Of a stretch of 21,252 nt of DNA, positions 1 through 9,300 are shown piece by piece (the stretch's first letter is position 1; every line of letters starts with the position of its first letter). This stretch comes from Chryseobacterium sp. (GTDB lineage: Bacteria > Bacteroidota > Bacteroidia > Flavobacteriales > Weeksellaceae). The stretch covers positions 1 to 21,252 of the forward strand of contig QFQW01000062.1 of NCBI GenBank assembly GCA_003248755.1. The letters run 5' to 3'. The notes beneath the pieces were generated by a model that was given only the letters and a program-made list of their open reading frames with translations, made no database searches and was not told the origin of the DNA. A program made the translations under genes and the position numbers.

Positions 1-1
1 C

Positions 2-2158
2 AAGGCGAGTTTTAAAAACTGTTCAAATTTATCTGAGATTAAATCTGATTTTCGAGATAGCCATAATACCTATCCAGATCCTAATATTCACGGTAATACT
101 TTAGAATTAACGGTAAGTGACTGTCCGAAACTAAGTATTATTACCTGGACAAATAATAATTTGGCTTCTGCCTATATTGCAGATACACCGGAATTGAAGC
201 ATTTGGAGTTAAGAGGAAATTCTTTGACAAATTTTGATGCCTCACAATTGACAAATCTTGAATATCTGGATTTATCTAACAATCAGGCAACTTGGGGACC
301 GCAGACCGGCGAAGCTAACTTTGACTCGACGTTAAAAAGTGTGAATATTACTGGGCTGACAAAATTAAATCATTTAAATGCGAGTCATCAATTGATTGAT
401 AATCAAGGTATTGATTTGAATAAATTAAATTACAATGACCTTTATCTGGATTTGTCTTACAATTTACTTTCTAATCAGATCATTTTAAATTCCTCAATTG
501 ATTTATTTTATTTGGATTTTAGTCATAATACAATTACTGATTTTGTTGTGAATGGATACATTAAAAAGAGTGAACTTGGTTATGATCCACCTAATTCTTT
601 ATCCAATGTATTGAATTTATCATATAATCAATTGATTAATTTTAAGATTTCAGAGGAAGGTAATATGAATGTATTATCAGTTTCTAATAATCCTATAACC
701 TCAATTGACTTACCTGATTTGTATTCGATGTCTATATATGCGGACAATACAGATCTCAATTATGTAAGGCTTAAAGGCACTCACGGATTATTTCTCGATG
801 GTATAACTTCAGAGAATTTTAAATTATCTATGAAGAATAAGTTTGGTGGCAGAGGTGATGGAATCCAGATTAAGAATACTCAAAACCTCAAACAAATAGA
901 TGTTTCAGAAAGCGCATTGCCTTTGTTTGCTGTTGCTAACAATCTTAATTTGGAAATTATAAAAGCAAAAAATGGGATCAATGACTTTTCTGATATGGAT
1001 GGTTATCTAGGACATTTCAATGACAATAATAATTTGAAATTTATATGTGTAGATGAGAATGAAATTGCTAGTGCAATAGATATATTGAATCAGTATGGAT
1101 ATAATAATGTTAACATCAATTCCTACTGTTCCTTCACACCAAGCGGATCTTTTAACACTATTACAGGAACTGTAAAAATTGACACTAACAACAATGGTTG
1201 TGATGCCAATGACAATCCTTTTCAATATCTTAAGCTTAAAATATCAGACGGCACCAACTCTAATTCTGGCGAGACATTTGCCCAAAGCAATGGAAAGTAT
1301 GAATTCTATACACGGCAAGGTAATTTCAATATAACGACTCTTGCAGAGAATCCTGCTTTATTTACAATTTCTCCAGCTAACTTTTCTACTAGTTTTTCAG
1401 ATTCCAACAACAATGTTTTCACTCAAGATATTTGTGTAACGGCTAATGGAAATCAAAATGATGCGGAAGTTGTTATCGCACCGCTTACAGGGGCAAGACC
1501 GGGGTTCGATGCAACATATAAGCTGGTTTGGAGAAACAAAGGGAATACAATTTTGTCCGGTAAGGTAGTCCTTAATTATGATAATAATAAGATGTCATTC
1601 CAAAGTAGTTCTTTGCCTTATGCGGCGATCAGTAATGGTTCTTTAGAATTCAATTACAATAATTTGAAACCTTTTGCGAATGAAGCTACGGAACTGACTT
1701 TCATAATCAATACACCAACCAATCAGACGAATCCTGTAAATTCTGGTGATATTCTTTCGTTCAATGCACAAATCACACCTAATGCGAACGATTTGACTCC
1801 GGAAGACAATAATTTCAAATTCAATCAAACTGTTGTCAATTCATTTGATCCGAATGATATTACTTGTATGGAAGGTGAGATTATTCCCACGACAGCTGTT
1901 GGTAAATACATGCACTATGTTGTCAATTTTGAAAACACAGGTACGGCGGAAGCGGAGAACATTGTCGTGAAAATGAATATCGATCCTGCGGAATTTGATA
2001 TCAATACTTTACAATTGCAAAATGCTTCTGCGGATGTTACAACTGTTATCACAGGGAACCAGGTAGAGTTTAAATTCAAAAAAATAAAGCTGAAGTCCGG
2101 CGGACACGGAAATGTATTATTGAAAATAAGATCGGTAACGGATTCTACAAGAAGGTGA
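2..2158 (+). CDS. Leucine-rich-repeat T9SS cargo protein, N-terminal portion (5' partial, ends at a frameshift)
   Basis: The frame is open from the first bases of the window, so the true start lies outside it; the TTG at 161 is only an internal codon. The first ~370 residues hold irregular leucine-rich repeats of the LxxLxLxxN kind (for example LEYLDLSNNQ and LYLDLSYNLL). Next comes a beta-rich region beginning GTVKIDTNNNGCD, resembling SdrD-B-like domains. The last ~110 residues start SFDPNDITCMEG, which I recognise as the conserved repeat-like domain (DUF7619 type) common in flavobacterial secreted proteins. That domain is cut off in mid-strand by a TGA at 2156-2158, and its expected continuation (EGDSVDNSADIYFDYNFP) is found in the +1 frame. 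The product is probably a cell-surface or secreted adhesion or binding protein; its ligand cannot be read from the sequence. It belongs with the following fragment as one gene. Confidence 0.85.
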   Translation, partial: KASFKNCSNLSEIKSDFRDSHNTYPDPNIHGNTLELTVSDCPKLSIITWTNNNLASAYIADTPELKHLELRGNSLTNFDASQLTNLEYLDLSNNQATWGPQTGEANFDSTLKSVNITGLTKLNHLNASHQLIDNQGIDLNKLNYNDLYLDLSYNLLSNQIILNSSIDLFYLDFSHNTITDFVVNGYIKKSELGYDPPNSLSNVLNLSYNQLINFKISEEGNMNVLSVSNNPITSIDLPDLYSMSIYADNTDLNYVRLKGTHGLFLDGITSENFKLSMKNKFGGRGDGIQIKNTQNLKQIDVSESALPLFAVANNLNLEIIKAKNGINDFSDMDGYLGHFNDNNNLKFICVDENEIASAIDILNQYGYNNVNINSYCSFTPSGSFNTITGTVKIDTNNNGCDANDNPFQYLKLKISDGTNSNSGETFAQSNGKYEFYTRQGNFNITTLAENPALFTISPANFSTSFSDSNNNVFTQDICVTANGNQNDAEVVIAPLTGARPGFDATYKLVWRNKGNTILSGKVVLNYDNNKMSFQSSSLPYAAISNGSLEFNYNNLKPFANEATELTFIINTPTNQTNPVNSGDILSFNAQITPNANDLTPEDNNFKFNQTVVNSFDPNDITCMEGEIIPTTAVGKYMHYVVNFENTGTAEAENIVVKMNIDPAEFDINTLQLQNASADVTTVITGNQVEFKFKKIKLKSGGHGNVLLKIRSVTDSTRR

Positions 2159-3320
2159 TAGTGTAGATAACAGTGCGGACATCTATTTCGATTATAATTT
2201 TCCTGTAACCACGAACGACTATGTAACCACGATTTTGGATGAACATTCTTTACTCAATGCTAAAATTAATTATGAAGCAGCTGAATTTACTTCAAATAAT
2301 TATAAAGTTAATTTTGATGCGAGCCTCAGTACGGGAAATATAGTTTCATACGCTTGGGAATTCCCAAATGCGATATCTGTGTCTTCCGCTTCGGCCATTA
2401 AACCAATAGTCACATATAATGTTGCCGGAGATTACACGGCTAAACTGACAATTTCTGATGCGGATAATAACCTATCTGTAAAGACTGTTTCTTTCAAAAT
2501 AGGTAATATCGTGGCGGATCTTTCTACAGGAAAGAATAATAATGGTAATTTCATTGCTGTTGATGCGGACGATGATGATTGGAAAGGATATGATATTAAT
2601 GGAACGGAGATTACTCCTAAAATCAGGACGACCTATACAGGATGGAGTTATGCGGATTTGTCGACCGGTATCAATAGCCAATGGATAAGCCTTAATAATT
2701 TCGAAGGATATTATAATTATAAGAGTAGAGTATTCACAATTCCAAATAATGCTACAGACGCCAAACTAAATCTGAGAAGTTTGTCTTTTGTAAGAAACTG
2801 GACTTACCTGGTAAAAGTGGAAGCCGATGGAAGCGAAACGGAAACAGAGATCACTAAAACACAATGGCAAAATGACGGATTCAAAGGTTGGCTGAACAGT
2901 AGAAGCCCAAAAGTCGAGAACTATTCAATATCCCCCGGAACTTATTATATCAAAGTTTTGGTCTATTCCAATAATTCTGCCGTAAGAGAGTCGCTGGATG
3001 TGAATGCAATTGTTACATGTTCTACAGGTCTTATGAATACGAATAAAATAGTTCCGCCGAAAATAACACTTCAGACCCAGGATGTAATAAAACAAAATGT
3101 AAGTGTATATCCGGTTCCTACACATGGCGAATTGAATATTGATAGTGACTTAGATGTATTGTCTGTGGAAGTTCATGATGCAATCGGTCGTATTTTGCAA
3201 ATGAAACATTTTGCACCATCAAAAAGGGTAAAACTTACAATCAATAATGGGAAGGGTATTTATTTGCTGAAAATAATGACGAAGCAAGGAATTATAAACC
3301 AAAAAATCATTAAAGAATAA
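2145..3320 (+). CDS. C-terminal portion of the same LRR protein: PKD-like domain and T9SS sorting domain (frameshifted)
   Basis: This frame is open from 2139, after a TAA at 2136-2138. It has no credible start of its own; the first usable codon is a TTG at 2235. From 2145 it reads LQEGDSVDNSADIYFDYNFP, which completes the domain interrupted in the preceding fragment. A PKD-like domain follows (FDASLSTGNIVSYAWEF to DYTAKLTISDADNN), then a beta-rich region of unknown family (~170 residues). The last ~75 residues form a T9SS type A sorting domain: VYPVPTHGELNI, then GRILQM, GKGIYLLKI and terminal KIIKE. The sorting domain should direct export across the outer membrane and removal of the tail at the surface. 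With the frameshift as written, the translated product would lack this signal and could not be secreted. A bidirectional terminator lies directly downstream. Confidence 0.8.
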   Translation, partial: LQEGDSVDNSADIYFDYNFPVTTNDYVTTILDEHSLLNAKINYEAAEFTSNNYKVNFDASLSTGNIVSYAWEFPNAISVSSASAIKPIVTYNVAGDYTAKLTISDADNNLSVKTVSFKIGNIVADLSTGKNNNGNFIAVDADDDDWKGYDINGTEITPKIRTTYTGWSYADLSTGINSQWISLNNFEGYYNYKSRVFTIPNNATDAKLNLRSLSFVRNWTYLVKVEADGSETETEITKTQWQNDGFKGWLNSRSPKVENYSISPGTYYIKVLVYSNNSAVRESLDVNAIVTCSTGLMNTNKIVPPKITLQTQDVIKQNVSVYPVPTHGELNIDSDLDVLSVEVHDAIGRILQMKHFAPSKRVKLTINNGKGIYLLKIMTKQGIINQKIIKE

Positions 3321-3339
3321 AAACGATTTCTTATAAAAT

Positions 3340-3375
3340 AAAACTCCCGCTTCATTTTTGAATCGGGAGTTTTTT
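3340..3375. terminator. Bidirectional intrinsic terminator between the LRR gene and recJ
   Basis: A perfect 10-bp inverted repeat, AAAACTCCCG at 3340-3349 and CGGGAGTTTT at 3364-3373, encloses a 14-base loop. It is followed by a T run on the plus strand and preceded by A-rich sequence that gives a T-rich tail on the minus strand. It sits between two convergent genes and overlaps the recJ stop codon, so it can end both transcripts. Confidence 0.85.
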
Positions 3376-5086
3376 AATTATGAAATTTCACATCTCTGAT
3401 ATTCAGAAAGTGTGAAACATTACCTTTCCAATGGTTTTCTTCTATCGTAAAGGCAAGGTCAAAGGTCTTTGTTTTAAAATCTTCTGTAAACTGTCCAAAC
3501 CGGAAACCTACACATTCTATGTTTCGTCCGGTGCTCGGTTGAGAAATATTGAATTTGAGATGGGAGCTTTCTTTTCCCATTAATCTTACATAGCCGTTGA
3601 CTTTTACATTCTTGAGAACCAAAATAGGTTTCATATTCTGAGGTCCGAAAGGTGCTAATTTCCTGTGGAAATTTATGAATTCTCTATTCAAATCTTCAGG
3701 ATTTACAACGCTGTCAACGTAGATAGTTGGCTCTTTTTGATGTTCCTGGATATTATTTTTCACATAATCTTCAAATCGGATTTTGAATTCCTCAAACCTG
3801 TCTTTTTCCATAGAAAGCCCTGCAGCAGCCTGATGTCCACCGAATTTCATAAACAAATCTGAACAGTGTTCCAAAGCTTTATGAATGTCAAAATCAGAAA
3901 CAGATCTTGCAGAAGCTACCAGTTCTCCATTGTTGCCTTCTGTGAAAACCAAAGTCGGTTTGAAATAATTCTCTATCAATCGAGAGGCTACAATTCCAAT
4001 TACGCCTTTGTTCCAGCTCGGGTCGTAAACGATTGTAGAATACCGCTCTGTTTTTTCAAGTTCAAGAGCTTGGCTCATTGCAGACTGGGTAATGTTGATG
4101 TCCATCTCCCGGCGTTCATCATTCAGATTGATGATTTCATCCACGATTTGCTGGGCTTGTTTCAAATTATCCGAAATCATAAGTTCAACCGCTGCTTTTG
4201 CATGAGAGATTCTCCCGGCGGCATTTATTTTCGGAGCGATGTCAAAAACGATATTCGAGATTTCAAAATGAGCTAATTTTTCTTCAGGAATCAAAAGCCT
4301 TAACCCGAATTTTCTAGTTTTTCTAAGAAACTTCAATCCTTGTTTTGCCAAAACTCTGTTTTCTCCTGTCATTGCAACAATGTCAGAAGCAATACTGATT
4401 GCCAAAAGGTCGGTCAATTCAAACAGTTCGCTTTCTGGAATTTTATAAATGGTATTAAGTCCTTGGCAAAGTTTAAAACCAACGCCACAACCACTCAATT
4501 CTTTATAAGGATATCGACAATCGTTTCTTTTAGGGTCCAGAACTGCAACTGCTTTTGGAAGTTCGTCTCCGGGTAAATGGTGGTCACAAATAATAAAATC
4601 TACACCCACAGAATTGGCAAGGTCGATCTTATCAATCGATTTGATTCCGCAATCTAATGCAATAATCAAAGAAAATCCATTGTCTTTTGCAAAATAGATT
4701 CCTTCGTCTGAGATTCCGTAGCCTTCCACATTTCTGTCCGGGATATAAAAATCAAGATATTTTTTATCAACGATTTTACTCAGATACAGATACATCAATG
4801 CAACGGCTGTTGTGCCATCCACATCATAATCACCGTAAACTAAGATTTTTTCTCCGTTTTCTATCGCCGTTGCAATACGTTCTACCGCTTTTTGCATATC
4901 AGCCATCAGGAAAGGGTTATGAATGTCGGCGCCGTTTGGCTTAAAGAATTCGCGTGCTTTTTGATAATTGTCAATCTCACGCATCACCAGGATTTTGGAT
5001 TCTAAAGTTCCAAATCCTATCGAAGAAATCAGTCCGTCAACAATCTCTTCATCAGGCTCGGGTTTATAAATCCATTTTTGACTCAT
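3374..5086 (-). CDS. recJ: Single-stranded-DNA-specific exonuclease RecJ
   Basis: RecJ is a 5'-to-3' single-strand DNA exonuclease that acts in the cytoplasm in recombinational repair, mismatch repair and base excision repair. The 570-residue length is normal for the family. DHH-family motifs are all present: YGDYDVDGTTA at ~84-94, ALDCGI at ~143-148, the signature DHH at 168-170, and ASDIV with its aspartate near 235. INAAGRI lies at ~287-293. The DHHA1 part follows, with WNKGVIGIVASRL near 358 and GGHQAAAGL at 416-424, and an OB-fold-like region occupies the C-terminus. The metal-binding aspartates and histidines are intact, so an active enzyme is expected. The ATG at 5084-5086 fits the family's N-terminus. 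A TAnnTTTG box ends six bases before it, so the mRNA may have almost no leader. The gene is convergent with the LRR gene and not in an operon with it. Confidence 0.97.
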   Translation of the reverse strand: MSQKWIYKPEPDEEIVDGLISSIGFGTLESKILVMREIDNYQKAREFFKPNGADIHNPFLMADMQKAVERIATAIENGEKILVYGDYDVDGTTAVALMYLYLSKIVDKKYLDFYIPDRNVEGYGISDEGIYFAKDNGFSLIIALDCGIKSIDKIDLANSVGVDFIICDHHLPGDELPKAVAVLDPKRNDCRYPYKELSGCGVGFKLCQGLNTIYKIPESELFELTDLLAISIASDIVAMTGENRVLAKQGLKFLRKTRKFGLRLLIPEEKLAHFEISNIVFDIAPKINAAGRISHAKAAVELMISDNLKQAQQIVDEIINLNDERREMDINITQSAMSQALELEKTERYSTIVYDPSWNKGVIGIVASRLIENYFKPTLVFTEGNNGELVASARSVSDFDIHKALEHCSDLFMKFGGHQAAAGLSMEKDRFEEFKIRFEDYVKNNIQEHQKEPTIYVDSVVNPEDLNREFINFHRKLAPFGPQNMKPILVLKNVKVNGYVRLMGKESSHLKFNISQPSTGRNIECVGFRFGQFTEDFKTKTFDLAFTIEENHWKGNVSHFLNIRDVKFHN

Positions 5087-5091
5087 AGTTA

Positions 5092-5099
5092 CAAAAGTA
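5092..5099 (-). promoter_or_regulatory. Putative -7 promoter element of recJ (near-leaderless)
   Basis: Read on the minus strand the sequence is TACTTTTG, an exact match to the Bacteroidota -7 consensus TAnnTTTG. Its last base lies six bases before the A of the recJ ATG, which would place the transcription start at or within a base or two of the start codon. I see no TTTG or TTG at the usual upstream distance, so this rests on one element. Confidence 0.5.
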
Positions 5100-5126
5100 A
5101 TGAAAAAAAATGGCTTGGAGAATTAA

Positions 5127-5154
5127 AACGGTTGCCAAATCATCAGCAACCGTT
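5127..5154 (-). terminator. Intrinsic terminator downstream of the 299-residue T9SS gene
   Basis: A perfect 9-bp inverted repeat, AACGGTTGC at 5127-5135 and GCAACCGTT at 5146-5154, encloses a 10-base loop. It is followed on the minus strand by TTTTAATT. It lies 25 bases past the stop codon of the gene at 5179-6078 and upstream of the recJ promoter, separating the two genes. Confidence 0.7.
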
Positions 5155-5178
5155 ATTAAAATTTAAAGAAATTTTAGT

Positions 5179-6078
5179 TTATTCTTTAATGATTTTTTTA
5201 GTCTCAATTCCGGAATCGGTTTCTATGGAAATCACATAATTTCCTTTTGGAAGATTTGAAACATTAATTCTTGAAAACTCATTGTTTTCTGTTTTTACTA
5301 ATGAACCAGAGGCATTGTATAATTTGATTGACTTGATTTTTTCATCAGATTTAATATTGATGAAATCAGAAGTCGGATTCGGGAAAATATTGATTTGAGT
5401 TTTATTAATGTCAGAAACCGAAAGTTGGTCCATATCTTTAATAATGATATTGTCAACGATAAAACCACTGCCGTCGTTATCAAATTCAAAATTCAAATCG
5501 TTCGCTCTTACAACTTTTGGTCCTAGAGCAGAGGTATGGACGAGTTGATTGTCAAGATAGTATTTTACATTTTTTTCTGTAACGTGGTCTATTTCAATCC
5601 TTAAGTTGTACCATTTGTCGGGAACCCAACTTCCGAGGTCTAAGAAATTGACGTCACTATCAGCATACAATTTACCACTGTACATAAAGTTAAATCCGCC
5701 AGCCCAAGAATAATTCCCATTATTGTTGTAATATAACGACAACATATAATAATCCGAACTGTCCAGTTTCTCCAATTTCACATCAGCCGAAACAGAAAGC
5801 CTGTTGTACTCTGGGATTTTTTTGAAAAGGAATGTGAAGTTTTCAGTATAATTATTGGTGCTGGTTACTTCAACAGAATTATTTCCATCAGATGCTTTTC
5901 CTGTTACGACTTTGAAGTTGTTATTTGGAACATTATCTGTTTTCACAGTCCATTCTTTTTGACCGACAACAGTTCCAAGATTGTAACCTTCTGAAGTTTC
6001 GAAAGAGATTTTTTGCTGACCAAAATTCGAAACCGAAAGTAAAGCAGTTGCTAAAAAAGATAATAAAGTTTTTTTCAT
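5179..6078 (-). CDS. T9SS type A sorting domain protein with a lectin-like (LamG/concanavalin A-type) domain
   Basis: This 299-residue protein starts with a clear Sec signal peptide (MKKTLLSFLATALLSVSNFG, cleavage near residue 20). The middle, residues ~25-215, looks like a beta-sandwich of the concanavalin A/LamG kind: it contains SVSADVKLEKLDSSDYYMLS, then WYNLRIEIDHVTEKNVKYYL, and ends FIVDNIIIKD. This pattern is common in flavobacterial proteins thought to bind or process polysaccharides. No catalytic residues are evident, so binding is more likely than hydrolysis. Residues ~228-299 form the T9SS type A sorting domain: INIFPNPTSDFINI, then IKLYNASGSLVK, LPKGNYVISI and terminal KKIIKE. It is expected to be exported through the outer membrane and either anchored or released. 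It has its own promoter candidate and terminator. The family-level function is uncertain. Confidence 0.88.
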   Translation of the reverse strand: MKKTLLSFLATALLSVSNFGQQKISFETSEGYNLGTVVGQKEWTVKTDNVPNNNFKVVTGKASDGNNSVEVTSTNNYTENFTFLFKKIPEYNRLSVSADVKLEKLDSSDYYMLSLYYNNNGNYSWAGGFNFMYSGKLYADSDVNFLDLGSWVPDKWYNLRIEIDHVTEKNVKYYLDNQLVHTSALGPKVVRANDLNFEFDNDGSGFIVDNIIIKDMDQLSVSDINKTQINIFPNPTSDFINIKSDEKIKSIKLYNASGSLVKTENNEFSRINVSNLPKGNYVISIETDSGIETKKIIKE

Positions 6079-6101
6079 AGACTAAATTAAAACGGGAAGC
6101 G

Positions 6102-6132
6102 AATTTAGAAAAATTAAAATAAAAAGAGCAAA
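6102..6132 (-). promoter_or_regulatory. Putative promoter of the 299-residue T9SS gene
   Basis: On the minus strand TTTG (6132-6129) is followed after exactly 19 bases by TAAATTCG (6109-6102). This differs from the -7 consensus TAnnTTTG at one position. The spacing equals that of the better metK promoter. The leader would be about 20 bases long. Confidence 0.45.
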
Positions 6133-6211
6133 TCAAAAACTGACATTGGAACGCCATCAGAATAGCTCTCACTCTGAACTATAACTAGTGGAATAGCACT
6201 TATCAGAACTC

Positions 6212-6245
6212 AAAAAAAATACCGCTCAATTTTTTTGAGCGGTAT
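6212..6245 (-). terminator. Strong intrinsic terminator of the 1050-residue T9SS gene
   Basis: A perfect 11-bp inverted repeat, ATACCGCTCAA at 6219-6229 and TTGAGCGGTAT at 6235-6245, has a 5-base loop. On the minus strand seven T residues follow directly (plus-strand A run 6212-6218). It lies 90 bases past the stop codon of the gene at 6335-9487. Confidence 0.88.
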
Positions 6246-6290
6246 TGTAATTATGATAATTAAAAAACTTTCTAATAAGCTTTGATTAGA

Positions 6291-6311
6291 CTGCCTAAAA
6301 AGATTAGGCAG
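6291..6311 (-). other. Second 3'-UTR hairpin of the 1050-residue T9SS gene
   Basis: CTGCCTAA at 6291-6298 and TTAGGCAG at 6304-6311 form an 8-bp stem with a 5-base loop, 24 bases after the stop codon at 6335. No T run follows on the minus strand, so it is not a simple terminator. It may protect the 3' end of the transcript from exonucleases; that role is inference. Confidence 0.5.
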
Positions 6312-6334
6312 CTCTTTAATCATTATAAAGGAAA

Positions 6335-9300
6335 TTATTTTTTAATAACACGGAAAGACTGAGTTGTTCCATCTTCTAAATATGCTTTGAAAATGTATAC
6401 TCCTGTTGGAAGTTTTTCGGTAGAAACCACACCATTCTTAGCAGATAATTTGATATGATTTAACTTCTGTCCTGCCATTCCATATATTTCTATACTTTCC
6501 ACTTTTTGTGATGCGTCAAAATTCAAAACATCTTTAACAGGGTTTGGATAGAATTTTAGATTTTTACCAGATACTTCGTCTGTTGCAAGATCAGAGGCTA
6601 CGCAAGTACCTTTTAACTCATATACGAAGTCGCTACCGGTAGGTGCTTCTATCCAAGCGCCATTGTCATACAACATCATTGGATTACCTAGAAACTGGGC
6701 TGTTGTTGATTCCCATCCGGCAGCATCAGAATCCATTGACATCCAATATTTTCCTGCTTCAAGTTTTACTTCCTGATTCAGTTTTACCTCATATTTGTGA
6801 ACATAGTATGGAATTCCGTCCCATTTCGGCCCGGTTGTATCTTCTACAATTTGTCCTCCTGTTGTTAAAATTTCCTCCCCAGGTTTCTCGTTGTTATCTT
6901 TATAGAATTTGAATGTAAAAGTTGTTCCAAAACCTACTGTTGTTGGGAGAACGCTGGTAATATTAAACCTTGTGCCTACAGGAACATCTATATCAATAGC
7001 TGCGGGACGGGAAAAGGTCCAGCCTTCTTCCTGATTGTTTGAAGGAACTTCTTGTCCACACGCATTAGGGTCTGTTACATAGATGTTGGCTACTGCATAA
7101 TTGCCAGTATTTGGTTCTGTTACACGAACTTTTGCGTTACCTGAAGCAAGACCAGTTACAAGACCATTAGAATTGACAGATGCATAATTGCTTCCTGAGT
7201 CCAGAGTCCAATTAACATTAGAAATATCAGTTCCATTTAATTTAGCCTGAAGCTGAACAGTCTCGCCAATGAAGATATTAGCATCTTGTCCTTGTACAGG
7301 AGCAACAGTTAATGGCATTGGCGTACAGTTTCCTACCAATGTGTATGATCCGGCAAATCCACCACCTGCAACAACTACCCAGCCATTGCCGTCTGACATA
7401 TCCTGAAAGTAACTGCTGCCAAGTCCGGGTTCTACTGTTGAGTTCCAGTATACAACTGATCCATCTTCCACATTAACGACTGGATTTAACCAGTAAGTTC
7501 CTTCATTGAAGGTAATAGACGGGAAATTGATTTCAATCTCATATTCAGAGCTCCCAAAGCCGTCGTCTTTGATAAATCTTTGAGAAGTAGGAGTCAGATT
7601 GTATACCTCTGTAATTGCTGCGCCAGGCTGTCCGCTCTGTTTACTTTGTAAAAAATGAATATCTACCTTAGAAACTGGTGACGTAGAAGAAGTTAGAATT
7701 CTTAATCTTAATTTTGACATTTCAAAACGTGTTCCTACTGGGATGAAGAAGTCGTCTGCACCTCTAATTGCTCCATCACTTATTCTGAATCCGACAGAAG
7801 AAGGTCCCTCATTGCCCTGCTTACAACCGTTTGCAAACACATCAATGCGTATTTCATCATAGATCGGGCTTTTCGTACTTGTCGCACGGATAATCGCGTA
7901 ACCATTAGCTAAAGAAGTCACTTTTCCATTGGCGTCCACAGATACGACATTGGAGCCTTCCTGTATGCTCCAGTTAACATATTGGTCTGCTTCGGCCGGT
8001 AAAATGGTAGCCTTTAGCTGTAAGGTATTTCCAATCCCAAAAATTTCCGTAGGCTCGTTATTTAGGGTTGTCAATTCTATTCCTGTCTGTTCTACTGTGC
8101 TGTTTTGGTTGGTGATCGTGACATCAATTGTATCAAAAACAGCAAAGTTAAGTGCAGATGCAGCCTTGATCGTTACTACAGCGTTAGATGCTGTAGCAGT
8201 TACCAATCCAGTTGAGCTTACTGTAGCAAATGTACTACCGGACTCCACAGACCAAACCACATCTTGACTGGCATTAGCAGGTAATATGGTAGAATTTAAT
8301 TGCAATGTTCCTTTATCTGTTGTGATATTTGGCGCAACATTGTTCTGTGTTGTGATTTCCAAAGATGTTGGCGCAACTTCTTCAAGGTTAAGTTTTTTAA
8401 CGCACAATTTTGCCAACTGCGAATCTACATAAGCCAAAAATAAGTCTCCAGTACTGTTGACGGCTAATGAATTATATATACCCTGTCCTTGAGATGCATA
8501 GCCAGTGCCAACCTGACTCCAAGAGTCAGTAGAAGAATTGTAGCCCATAACATAATTTCTTAGCAAATTAGCGTCTTCCCAATTGCTTACCGCAACATAG
8601 ACCTTGTTATTAGCTCCAATGGCTATGCTTGAATGTTTCGTTCTACCCGGAGAAAAGTTAACTGGTCCAACCTGAGACCAGGATGTACCGTCAAATTTTT
8701 TAACATTCAATTTATTTCCACCTGCAGAGTTGGATTGATACGCGACATAGATATTATTGTTTTGGTCAACTGCCAGCGATGAGCTATAGTCTTCACTAGT
8801 AGGTGATGGTGCAAGGTCTGTAATGCCACCTGCTGGTTGCCATGCATCGGTAGAGCTGGCATTTTGGTCGTTTACATAGACGCGGACATTCCCAGAAGTA
8901 TTAAAACTGACATAAACCTTACCGTTAGTAGTTGTAACAATATCAACAAAGTTAGGTAATCCGCCTGCGAATCCAGTGTTTCCAACCTGAACCCAAGAAC
9001 CATTTACTAATTTTTTCACTGTTCCATTGCCCTCATTATTGACTGCAAAAAGTACATTGTCCGATGAAATAGTTGATGAGTTAAAATTGATTATGGAATT
9101 GGTAATATTGGGTAAGGATGTCCATGTTCCATTTTGGAACGCTCTCACCTGATGTCCTGTCTCAGCTCCTACAGCTTGGTTCAGAAAGTATGGTACACCT
9201 TGATTGTTTACTGATAAAGAATTGTATCCAGCTGTAGTTGTCGTAATACCTTGGCTTCCGACATAAGACCAGGATGTACCATCGAATTTTTGTACCGAAC

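Noticed and set aside
2139..2160. Programmed +1 frameshift in the LRR gene
   Set aside because: There is no slippery site or rare-codon/stop arrangement of the known programmed type at the crossover. A simple extra T explains the data better.
3866..4276. A 136-codon plus-strand frame antisense to recJ
   Set aside because: It overlaps conserved RecJ motifs, has unlikely composition and no start context, so it is a shadow frame.
6291..6311. The first hairpin after the 1050-residue gene considered as a terminator
   Set aside because: The minus-strand sequence after the stem is TCTAATC, not a T run. The real terminator is the next hairpin at 6219-6245.
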